Origin: Flavobacteriales bacterium
GTDB taxonomy: Bacteria > Bacteroidota > Bacteroidia > Flavobacteriales_D > Crocinitomicaceae
DNA length: 64,000 nucleotides
NCBI GenBank assembly: GCA_947488235.1
Contig: CANLAQ010000002.1
Span: forward strand, 1 to 64,000
Reading direction: 5' to 3'
Shown here piece after piece: positions 1 to 7,728 of this stretch. Both the position numbers and the translations under genes were made by a program. The notes below the pieces were generated by a model. That model ran no database searches, was not told the origin of the DNA, and was given only the letters and a program-made list of their open reading frames with translations. The number at the start of each line of letters is the position of its first letter. Position 1 is the first letter of the stretch.

Positions 1-512
1 ACACTACCACTTGGATTATGAGGAGTATTGATTATTAATAATTTAGTTTTTGAATTCACCTGATTAAAAATTAGATCCCAATCGGGTAAAAAAGACGCAT
101 TCAGCGCAATCCTTTTTGCTTCTGCACCTACCAAAATAACAGGAAGTTCATAGCAATCGTAGCTCGGGTCGAGTATTAAAACCTCATCGCCTTTTGAAAC
201 CAAGGCTTGAATAGTGCAGAAAATTCCCTCCGTTGCGCCTGCGGTAATTAATATGTTTTCAGAGGGAGAAATCTCAATGTTTTCTGTTTTTAAAATTAGT
301 TCAGCGATAACTTCTCTCAATTTTAAGTTTCCAGGCATTAGCGCATACTGGTGTATGGGAGCAGACAGTGACTCTTCAAAACAATTTAACAAGACAGGGT
401 CGGGCGCGAAATTTGGAAATCCTTGGGCGAGATTAATAGCATCATATTCGGCTGCTAATTGAGACATTTCCGAAAAAATGGTGGTGGTAATTTGGGGGAA
501 TTTTGACTTCAT
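1..512 (-). CDS. PLP-dependent aminotransferase, methionine/kynurenine aminotransferase type (3' end cut by window)
   Basis: N-terminal 170 residues of a class I/II (fold-type I) aminotransferase. The translation shows AEYDAINLAQGFPNF at residues 21-35, an ITAGATEGI glycine-turn segment near residue 95, and NTPHNPSGS at the cut end, which is the PLP-phosphate and carboxylate-binding asparagine motif. The NLAQGFPNF start and the FSEMSQLA lead resemble the methionine aminotransferase (YbdL) and kynurenine aminotransferase branch rather than aspartate aminotransferases. The catalytic lysine lies beyond the window. The ATG overlaps the TGA of the upstream S41 peptidase by 4 bp (ATGA), so the two are probably translationally coupled. 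Exact substrate is inferred only. Confidence 0.85.
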   Translation of the reverse strand, partial: MKSKFPQITTTIFSEMSQLAAEYDAINLAQGFPNFAPDPVLLNCFEESLSAPIHQYALMPGNLKLREVIAELILKTENIEISPSENILITAGATEGIFCTIQALVSKGDEVLILDPSYDCYELPVILVGAEAKRIALNASFLPDWDLIFNQVNSKTKLLIINTPHNPSGS

Positions 513-1966
513 TCAGACTTAATTTTCAAAAAAGGATCAACTTTGTTTTGTAAATCTTTTACCGAAGTGGAGATAAACACATCTGGTTGAATGGCTTCTA
601 ATTCAAGGGTTGAAAATTGTTGGGGGGTGAACTTAACCGTTGAAATACTTACGGGTAAGTAGGTGTTTCTTAAAATAAAGGAGGCGGGGTTTCCACAGGT
701 ATAAGTCATCGAACCCATGCACGGTGTGCCAATTACTAGACCTCTATTATTTTGTTTAAACCAGGAGGTAAAATTTGAAGCTGCGGACATGGTAAGTCCA
801 TTAATCAAAACATTGCAGGGGCCTTCATAAAGTAATCCATACTTATTTTTATAGTGTTTTTGGTCCAAGACGGTATCAATGCTTCCCATTGGACTATTAT
901 AAAAATCATATTCTTTACTAATTGCACCGTTTGGATATTGGTGCTTAACTATCTTTTTAAACATCTGTTTTTGGAAGAAAGAAAATTCTGAAAAGCGATC
1001 ATAAGGACTGCGTTTATAGATATAATTGGTAGCATAAGTATTTGATTGGGAAGTTAAAAAACTACTTAAATACTCTTGTAAAAGGATAAAACCACCAGAA
1101 TTCGAACGCAAGTCAATAAGCAAGACCTTTGGTTTCTGCAAGATTATTTCAGCAAATGCACGGTCAAGTTTTCGCTTAAAGCTGTGTTCAAATAGAGGAA
1201 AAAAAGTAGAAATTGATACTATAGCGCGCTCATTGTTAATAGTAAAATCTATGCTTTTTTGAACATTAGGCCATTCGACATCCCCGTTTGTTCGCTTATA
1301 TTTGGGGCTTTTCACTTGCATTTGAATGGTGTCATTTTTTGCATTGACATAAGTAATTAAATGACTTTCGATTGGGGATTTAATGTTTAATATTCTACCC
1401 AATAAAACATCCGCAACTTCCTTTTGTGCGCTTACTGCATTTGCTTCAATAGGGCTTAATAATTCACTTTCTGCAACACATTGCTTCAAATTAATATTAT
1501 CAAATTCAAGTAATTCTGCTCCCACTGGCAGTAAATCTTTATAGTTTTTCGTTACATATAGCTTTGACGCTATGGTCTTTAATGTTAAGGGGAAATAATA
1601 GCGTTGGCGCCTGTTAAATTGCAATAACTCCATACAATTAATAGCGGTGTGTGAGTCTTTTACAGAGCTTAAAAACTGATTGATTATAATTGTAAATGAA
1701 TAAAGTGTTTGCGGTTTAGAACAAAGCAAAACAGCTTCAGAATAGGCTGCGTCAAATAGTTGGGGGCTGGAATACAAAAACAAATTAGGGTGGGCGGATA
1801 ACAATCTTTCATGAAGATATTGTAAATCCTCTAATAATAAATCTGGACAAATTAAATCTGAAGTAACATCGATATTTTGACGAGGAACATACGATAAGCA
1901 GCCTTGAGAATATACAGGGGTTTTCAATAAAATTAAAAGAAAGAAAATCAAGCGGTAATTTTTCAT
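509..1966 (-). CDS. Secreted S41-family (C-terminal processing type) peptidase
   Basis: A 485-residue protein with an N-terminal signal peptide (about residues 1-20, ending VYSQG), so exported to the periplasm or beyond. The C-terminal half is an S41 tail-specific protease domain: LLIDLRSNSGG near residue 290, and LINGLTMSAASNF, whose serine near residue 394 is the expected nucleophile, followed by GLVIGTPCMGS. No PDZ domain is obvious, so it resembles the shorter tricorn/CtpA-like group. The target is unknown. It is the first gene of a two-gene leftward unit with the aminotransferase (ATGA overlap). An active peptidase is likely because the serine motif is intact, but I cannot place the general base with confidence. 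Confidence 0.85.
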   Translation of the reverse strand: MKNYRLIFFLLILLKTPVYSQGCLSYVPRQNIDVTSDLICPDLLLEDLQYLHERLLSAHPNLFLYSSPQLFDAAYSEAVLLCSKPQTLYSFTIIINQFLSSVKDSHTAINCMELLQFNRRQRYYFPLTLKTIASKLYVTKNYKDLLPVGAELLEFDNINLKQCVAESELLSPIEANAVSAQKEVADVLLGRILNIKSPIESHLITYVNAKNDTIQMQVKSPKYKRTNGDVEWPNVQKSIDFTINNERAIVSISTFFPLFEHSFKRKLDRAFAEIILQKPKVLLIDLRSNSGGFILLQEYLSSFLTSQSNTYATNYIYKRSPYDRFSEFSFFQKQMFKKIVKHQYPNGAISKEYDFYNSPMGSIDTVLDQKHYKNKYGLLYEGPCNVLINGLTMSAASNFTSWFKQNNRGLVIGTPCMGSMTYTCGNPASFILRNTYLPVSISTVKFTPQQFSTLELEAIQPDVFISTSVKDLQNKVDPFLKIKSE

Positions 1967-2044
1967 AGTCTGATTCCTAATAGATAATGAAGCATTTCTT
2001 TTATTTTATAAAACAGCTTTTATAAGTCCAACAATGTAATCTTT

Positions 2045-2722
2045 CTATTTGGAATCGTCTTCTTTTAATTCACCATCTTCAACTCTTATAATTCTTCCTT
2101 TAAATTTATTTACCACGGCCATGTCGTGGGTTGCCATAAGTATTGCTGTGTTTTCCTCTTTAGCAACAGCAATAAGTAACTGCATTATTTCTTCAGAAGT
2201 TTCAGGATCTAAATTTCCAGTGGGCTCATCTGCTAAAAGTAATTGTGGTTGATTTAACAAGGCCCTTGCTATTGAAACGCGCTGTTGTTCACCGCCCGAT
2301 AAAGCATGGGGAAAATCGTTTGCCTTCTGTTCTACACCTACTAATTGCAAAACACTCAATGCGCGTTTATGAATTAATGCCTTGTCTGTCCAACCTGTTG
2401 CGCCTAAGACAAAATATAAGTTTTGTATTACCGTGCGGTCCATCAGTAATTGAAAGTCTTGAAAAACGATTCCAATCTTCCTTCGTAAAAAAGGAATTTC
2501 AGCAGTGGCTAATCTTCTTAAATTATAGTCAGCCACCAAGCCCTCCCCTTCTTCTAGAGGAATTTCAGCATATAAAGTTTTCAATAGACTACTTTTACCG
2601 CTTCCTGTTTTACCAATTAGATAAACAAATTCACCTTGCTCAATAGATAACCAGACATTATCAATTACTAGTTTTTTCGCTTGATAAATTTTAGCGTTGG
2701 AGATGTTTATTACTTTCGACAC
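2045..2722 (-). CDS. ftsE: Cell division ABC ATPase FtsE
   Basis: A 225-residue ABC ATPase. Walker A GKTGSGKS at residues 37-44, Q-loop VFQDFQLL, signature LSGGEQQR near residue 142, Walker B LLLADEPTGNLD near 162, and the H-loop ATHD are all intact. The length, and the FQDFQLLMDRTVIQNL segment, fit FtsE, which couples ATP hydrolysis through FtsX to peptidoglycan hydrolase activation at the division site. The start is GTG, the only suitable in-frame start before the conserved domain. Its membrane partner ftsX is not adjacent but lies at 29421-30305 on the other strand. The protein could in principle be a LolD-like ATPase, but FtsE fits better. Confidence 0.88.
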   Translation of the reverse strand: MSKVINISNAKIYQAKKLVIDNVWLSIEQGEFVYLIGKTGSGKSSLLKTLYAEIPLEEGEGLVADYNLRRLATAEIPFLRRKIGIVFQDFQLLMDRTVIQNLYFVLGATGWTDKALIHKRALSVLQLVGVEQKANDFPHALSGGEQQRVSIARALLNQPQLLLADEPTGNLDPETSEEIMQLLIAVAKEENTAILMATHDMAVVNKFKGRIIRVEDGELKEDDSK

Positions 2723-2843
2723 AATGTTTTTTTTACAAATATTAAAAGGATTGAGTAACTTTTTAAGTTAAATTTCTTTTTCTCTTAACACCTTGAAGTG
2801 TATAACTTTTGAATCTTGCAAAGAGGACAAATTGGTCTAAATG

Positions 2844-2851
2844 TAACTTTG
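2844..2851 (+). promoter_or_regulatory. Bacteroidota -7 promoter element (TAACTTTG)
   Basis: An exact match to TAnnTTTG, the -7 element used by the Bacteroidota housekeeping sigma factor, ends 6 nt before the ATG at 2858. It supports that ATG over the upstream TTG at 2816 and implies a very short or absent leader. No well-spaced -33 TTG is visible (nearest is 25 nt upstream). Confidence 0.55.
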
Positions 2852-2857
2852 CCTTCA

Positions 2858-5800
2858 ATGAAAATTATGCAGAAACTACTATTTATATTGCTTTTGTTAA
2901 CAAGCTACAGCCTGTTTGGACAAAAAACAGAGAAGTACACCACTGATTATGCCACTTATTATCGGGCGGAAGAACTATTTGAAAAAGCGCAATACACTGC
3001 TGCGCGAAATGAATTTCGTGCCTTTATTAATTTAAAAAATAATGATACAGACCCAATGGTGCGATTGGCATACTATTATGAAGGACTTTCTGCGCTAGAA
3101 GTTTATAATGAAGATGCAATTGATTTATTAGAAAAATTTGTCGCAAAATATCCTGGGGATGCCCAGCAGTATTATATTTCATTTAAAATAGGAAATTATT
3201 TTTTCCAGAAAGAAGATTTTGAAAATGCAGTACTCTGGTTTCAAAAAGCACCGCTTTCTAACATTGAAGAAAGTCAAAAAGAAGAATTCCTCTTTAAATC
3301 GGCCTATTCATCTTTACAAATTGGGGATAAATTAAATGCATTAAATGGTTTCAGAGATGTAAAAGATGGGAAGACACAATATGCCGGTCCGAGCATGTAT
3401 TTTTTCTCTCACCTAAGTTATCTTTCAGGAGCGCTTCAAGTAGCGTTAGAAGGATTTGAAAAGTTAAAAAATGACGCTTCCTTTTCAAGTGTTGTTCCCT
3501 ATTATATTGTTCAAATATACCATAAACAAAAACGCTTTCAAGAAGTAATAGACTACGCTCCAAGCGTTTTAGATTCGGCCAATTTAAGTAATGTCAATGA
3601 TGTGTATCATTTATTAGGAGACGCCCATTACCAACTTAAAAATTACAAAGAAGCTGCTGAAAATTTAGAGCATTACTATTTAAAAGCGAAAACAACAAGA
3701 GAGGACGATTACCAAATTGGCTATTCCTATTATCGCATTGCAAATTACGACAAAGCCATTCGCTATTTAGATCGGGTGGCGCGCATCGACGACAGTCTTG
3801 GGCAAACGGCGATGTACCAAATTGGTGATGCTTTTGAGCAACAAAATAAACTCTTGCCCGCCAGGAACGCATTTTCCAAAGCTGCTGCAATGAACGCCAT
3901 AGATGAAATTAAAGAAGATGCACTTTATAATTTCGCGGTGCTATCCTTCAAGGTAGACATCAACCCATACGATGAATCCGTTAGGGCTTTTGAAAATTAT
4001 TTAAGTAAGTATCCAGAATCTAAAAGGAAACAAGATATTTATCAATACCTGGTGAATGTTTATACGAATACCAGTAATTATGCAAAAGCATTAGAGTCAT
4101 TAGATAAATTACCATCAAAAGACGCAAGGTTAAAAACAGTTTATCAAACGGTTGCTTTTAATTATGGGGTTGAATTATTTCAAAAAAACCAATATGTTGA
4201 GGCATTAAAAGCTTTTGCATTGGTAAATAAATTCCCAAATGACCCTCAAATTGTTGCTCTAGCCAAATACTGGAGCGCAGACATTTATTATAGAAAAGGA
4301 GATTATACCGCTAGTATTGCAGAATACAAGTCATTTTTAGGGTCTGCCGCTTCTAATTCATTAGAACAGAAGAATGATGCCTATTATAATTTGGGTTATG
4401 CTTATTGGAATAAAGACCAAATGAATGATGCCTTAGATGCTTTCGCTATTTACCTGCAAGGAAACCCTAAAAACAAGGAAAAGAAGATTGATGCCTGTTT
4501 AAAATTAGCGGACGGTTATTATACTACCAAACAAAATGCACAAGCAATTAAATATTATTTAGAGGCAATAGATCAAAACTCGAAACAAAGTGATCGCGCT
4601 ACTTATTATTTGGCAAGAAGCTATGGTTATAATGGGCAAGTACAACAAAAAATAAATTCATTACAGAGCCTGATTAAGAATTATTCTAGCTCTAAATATG
4701 TAATGAATGCGACCTATGAGTTGGCTAAAAGTTATAAATCCACTTCTGATTTCGACAATGCACTCATTCAATTTAGAAACTATATCAGTGCGTATCCTAA
4801 ATCCAATCAAGTCGTAGATTGTCGCTTAGAAATTGCTGACATACACTACAAAAAGTGGGACTATGCCCAAGCGGAATTAGACTATAAAAAAATATTAATG
4901 GAATATGAGCAAACAAGAGATGTTTGTGCTAATGCTGTTAAAGGATTAATGGATGTATACATGGCACAAAAAGCGCCTCAAAAAGCATCAGATATAGCGG
5001 AACAATACCCTTGTGCAAATATTTCTCCAGATGAAAAAGAGAACCTGTTCTATAATCCTGCACTTCAAAGTTATGTAGATAGCAATTATACTGAGGCCAT
5101 ACCAAAATTTGAAACCTACTTAAACAAGTTTCCAAACGGTCGGTTTGCTACAGAAACTCAATATTTTTTAGGAAATGCCTATTATAAAACTAAGGATACT
5201 TTAAAAGCGGTTCACTGTTTTGAAAACTACTTAGCGCTTGCGAATAGTAATTACGCAGAAGTTGCTGCCTATCGCGTTTCAGGATATTATTATTCCCACA
5301 AGGATTATGTTAATGCGCTAACTTATTACAAAAAACTCGAGTTGCTTGGATCTAAACCTGCTTACATATTTACAGCAAAACTAGGTGCTATGCGCTGTGC
5401 TTTTTTAAATAAAAATTATACCGAATCGGTTGTTTATGCGAAAAGCGTGCTGGACAACAATGCCATTACGCAGCCCATTAAAATTGAAGCAGAATATGCT
5501 TCCGGCATGGCCAATTATTATTTAAACAATTCAGCTGATGCAATAACTTCCTTGATTTGGATAAGTAAAAACACCAACTCTGTACTGGCTGCCGAGGCGC
5601 GCTATACTCTTGCGGCCATATACTTTAAAGAGATCGAAAACAGTAAGGCAGAAACAGAGATAAACGCTATTCTAAAAATGAAACCTAGTTATGATTATTG
5701 GGTTGCAAAAGGATTGATGCTTCAGTCTAAAATACAGATTTCTAAAGAAGATTATGTACAGGCAGAACAAAATATTAAGTCTATTATTGATTTTTATCCG

Positions 5801-5926
5801 AAGAATTTAAATGATGGAATTCTTTTAGAGGCGAATGAATTGTACAATGAAATTATTCAACTTCAAAATCCCACAAAAGATTTAGAAAATGCGCCGGAAA
5901 AAACAATTGAAATTAAACAAGATTAA
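2858..5926 (+). CDS. Large periplasmic tetratricopeptide-repeat protein
   Basis: A 1022-residue exported protein. A signal peptide (MKIMQKLLFILLLL...SLFGQK) is followed by TPR-like repeats along nearly the whole length, visible as recurring A-x-x-x-Y/F and Y-Y-K/L helices spaced about 34 residues, for example NAVLWFQKAP, KAIRYLDRVAR, DALDAFAIYL and EAIPKFETYL. TPR superhelices act as protein-docking scaffolds; the ligand is unknown. I chose ATG 2858 because the signal peptide begins there and a -7 element lies immediately upstream. It is followed after 3 bp by an outer-membrane barrel gene, so the pair probably works together at the outer membrane, possibly as a scaffold and an assembly or transport partner. 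That functional link is inference. Confidence 0.85.
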   Translation: MKIMQKLLFILLLLTSYSLFGQKTEKYTTDYATYYRAEELFEKAQYTAARNEFRAFINLKNNDTDPMVRLAYYYEGLSALEVYNEDAIDLLEKFVAKYPGDAQQYYISFKIGNYFFQKEDFENAVLWFQKAPLSNIEESQKEEFLFKSAYSSLQIGDKLNALNGFRDVKDGKTQYAGPSMYFFSHLSYLSGALQVALEGFEKLKNDASFSSVVPYYIVQIYHKQKRFQEVIDYAPSVLDSANLSNVNDVYHLLGDAHYQLKNYKEAAENLEHYYLKAKTTREDDYQIGYSYYRIANYDKAIRYLDRVARIDDSLGQTAMYQIGDAFEQQNKLLPARNAFSKAAAMNAIDEIKEDALYNFAVLSFKVDINPYDESVRAFENYLSKYPESKRKQDIYQYLVNVYTNTSNYAKALESLDKLPSKDARLKTVYQTVAFNYGVELFQKNQYVEALKAFALVNKFPNDPQIVALAKYWSADIYYRKGDYTASIAEYKSFLGSAASNSLEQKNDAYYNLGYAYWNKDQMNDALDAFAIYLQGNPKNKEKKIDACLKLADGYYTTKQNAQAIKYYLEAIDQNSKQSDRATYYLARSYGYNGQVQQKINSLQSLIKNYSSSKYVMNATYELAKSYKSTSDFDNALIQFRNYISAYPKSNQVVDCRLEIADIHYKKWDYAQAELDYKKILMEYEQTRDVCANAVKGLMDVYMAQKAPQKASDIAEQYPCANISPDEKENLFYNPALQSYVDSNYTEAIPKFETYLNKFPNGRFATETQYFLGNAYYKTKDTLKAVHCFENYLALANSNYAEVAAYRVSGYYYSHKDYVNALTYYKKLELLGSKPAYIFTAKLGAMRCAFLNKNYTESVVYAKSVLDNNAITQPIKIEAEYASGMANYYLNNSADAITSLIWISKNTNSVLAAEARYTLAAIYFKEIENSKAETEINAILKMKPSYDYWVAKGLMLQSKIQISKEDYVQAEQNIKSIIDFYPKNLNDGILLEANELYNEIIQLQNPTKDLENAPEKTIEIKQD

Positions 5927-5929
5927 ACC

Positions 5930-7651
5930 ATGAAAGTAGTACTATATTTTTCTTTATTGTTGCTGAGCGGGATTTCTTTTGGTCAAGTAGATATTGTTGA
6001 TGTCGACGGAAAAGGGAATCGTGAAATTGAAAGTAGTTTTAGAATCACGGAATCTCCTAAGATTTTAGACAGTATTAAAGCAGCACCCATTCCTGCTCAT
6101 CCCTTGTTGCAACTTCAATGTGAAACAAAAATTCAATTAGATACCATTGTCGCAGCAACGGTAGAAACAACGGAAAAATTAAAAGCGCTTTATCCTTTTT
6201 ATGTTAAATTGGGAATGGGATCTACGATAATGCCTTTGGGTGAATTATATTTCAACTCAACCCGGTCAAGATCTAATTTTTATGGTGTTCATGTGAAACA
6301 TCTTAGTTCTTTTGGGACAGTAAAAGATAGAAATAAAACGGTTTTTGCACCCGCAAGTTTTGATCAAACAAGTGCGGAAATATTTGGTAAGACCATTCAA
6401 AATAAATTCTCGTTGGATGGAAAAATAGGCTACAGTAATAATGGTTTCCATTACTATGGTATCCCTGATAAAAACATCAATGCAGACTCTATCAGACAAC
6501 GCTTTCAAATAATTAATGCGAGTGGTGTAATAGAAACCAATAGAGGAGATAGTTCAAGACTTAATGTTAAAGTGGGTGTCAATTACCGCTATTTCACCAA
6601 CCAAAAATCAATATATGACACTCTAGGAAATTGGAAGACGCGCGAAAATAAATTTGATTTAACAACAAAAGCGTGGTACAATAAAGGCACGGAAAGCTTC
6701 TACGCAAATATAGGCATGAGGTTTAATGGTTATAAATATGGTGTCGCTGATTCTGCTTTGAGCTTATTAGACACCGGTATAGTAAATAATAATACCATTA
6801 TTGATCTGAATCCAGGAGTTCATTCTGAATTACTAAACAAGAAATTATCAGTGGATGTTGGACTCGGATTAAGTATTGATATTAATAGTTCCACTAAAGC
6901 TTATTTATTTCCTAAAGCAGAAGTAAAATATGTGCTTGTTGATGGTTTGTTTATTCCCTATCTCGGAATTCGTGGGGGCTTAAAACAAAACACCTTTGCT
7001 GATTTGAGTAAAGATAATCCCTATGTTCTAACGCAACTTTCATTAAAAAATGAAATTACTTCTCACGATATTTATTTTGGCTTGAAAGGAAATGTGAGCA
7101 AGCGCATTGGCTTTGGAGTAAACGCGAGTTTTTCAAAAGTGTTAAATCGTGCACTATTTGTTACGGATACTTTGTACGGAAATCTTGGTAATCGCTTTGG
7201 TTTGGTATATGACACCTTAAATTTAACTGTTATTGAAGCTTCATTTGCTTATCAACTTAACGAAAAATTAAAAATCGATGCCTTAGGAAGGTTTAATTCC
7301 TATGAAATGATGCATGAAGCAAGGGCTTGGAATTTACCTCAGGTTCAGTTTTTAATTCGAGGACATTATAACTTATATGATAAATTTATTGTGAATCTTG
7401 ATTTTAATATGGCCGCTGGAAGATATGCTCAAGTGTATGAAACTGGCACTGATGTACAATTTGAAAATAATCAATATTTCGTTTCCCTTAAACCTATTTT
7501 TGATGGGAATATTGGTTTAGAGTATCGTTACAACCCAAGAGTTTCTGCTTTCTTACAAATAAATAATGTTGCTGCTCAACGCTATAATCGTTGGTACAAC
7601 TACCCAGTACAACCGATACAAATCATGGGCGGGATTACTGCAAGGTTCTGA
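5930..7651 (+). CDS. Outer-membrane beta-barrel protein (TonB-receptor-like barrel, no plug seen)
   Basis: 573 residues with a signal peptide (ending ISFGQ). The rest is dominated by alternating-hydrophobicity strands such as KFSLDGKIGYSNNGFHYYG and IYFGLKGNVSKRIGFGVNA, and the protein ends in an aromatic residue (GGITARF), as expected for a Bam-inserted barrel. The sequence before the C-terminus (QINNVAAQRYNRWYNYPVQP) resembles the last strands of TonB-dependent receptors, but I do not see a TonB box or plug domain. The gene starts 3 bp after the TPR gene and is surely co-transcribed. Specific cargo is unknown. Confidence 0.75.
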   Translation: MKVVLYFSLLLLSGISFGQVDIVDVDGKGNREIESSFRITESPKILDSIKAAPIPAHPLLQLQCETKIQLDTIVAATVETTEKLKALYPFYVKLGMGSTIMPLGELYFNSTRSRSNFYGVHVKHLSSFGTVKDRNKTVFAPASFDQTSAEIFGKTIQNKFSLDGKIGYSNNGFHYYGIPDKNINADSIRQRFQIINASGVIETNRGDSSRLNVKVGVNYRYFTNQKSIYDTLGNWKTRENKFDLTTKAWYNKGTESFYANIGMRFNGYKYGVADSALSLLDTGIVNNNTIIDLNPGVHSELLNKKLSVDVGLGLSIDINSSTKAYLFPKAEVKYVLVDGLFIPYLGIRGGLKQNTFADLSKDNPYVLTQLSLKNEITSHDIYFGLKGNVSKRIGFGVNASFSKVLNRALFVTDTLYGNLGNRFGLVYDTLNLTVIEASFAYQLNEKLKIDALGRFNSYEMMHEARAWNLPQVQFLIRGHYNLYDKFIVNLDFNMAAGRYAQVYETGTDVQFENNQYFVSLKPIFDGNIGLEYRYNPRVSAFLQINNVAAQRYNRWYNYPVQPIQIMGGITARF

Positions 7652-7728
7652 TTTTCAATGCTTTTTATTTAAAAAAGTACTTTTAAATTTTTTGTGGCGT
7701 TAATAGGTTTCATTTATAAATCTATTCT

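Noticed and set aside
6285..6300. A third parS-like sequence in the barrel gene (right half matches CACGTGAAACA with one change)
   Set aside because: Only 12 of 16 positions match and the left arm does not pair, so it is probably chance within coding sequence.
7665..7700. AT-rich palindromic stretch around AAAAGTACTTTT after the barrel gene as a terminator
   Set aside because: The stem would be almost all A-T and weak, and no clear T-run position follows, so I did not list it.
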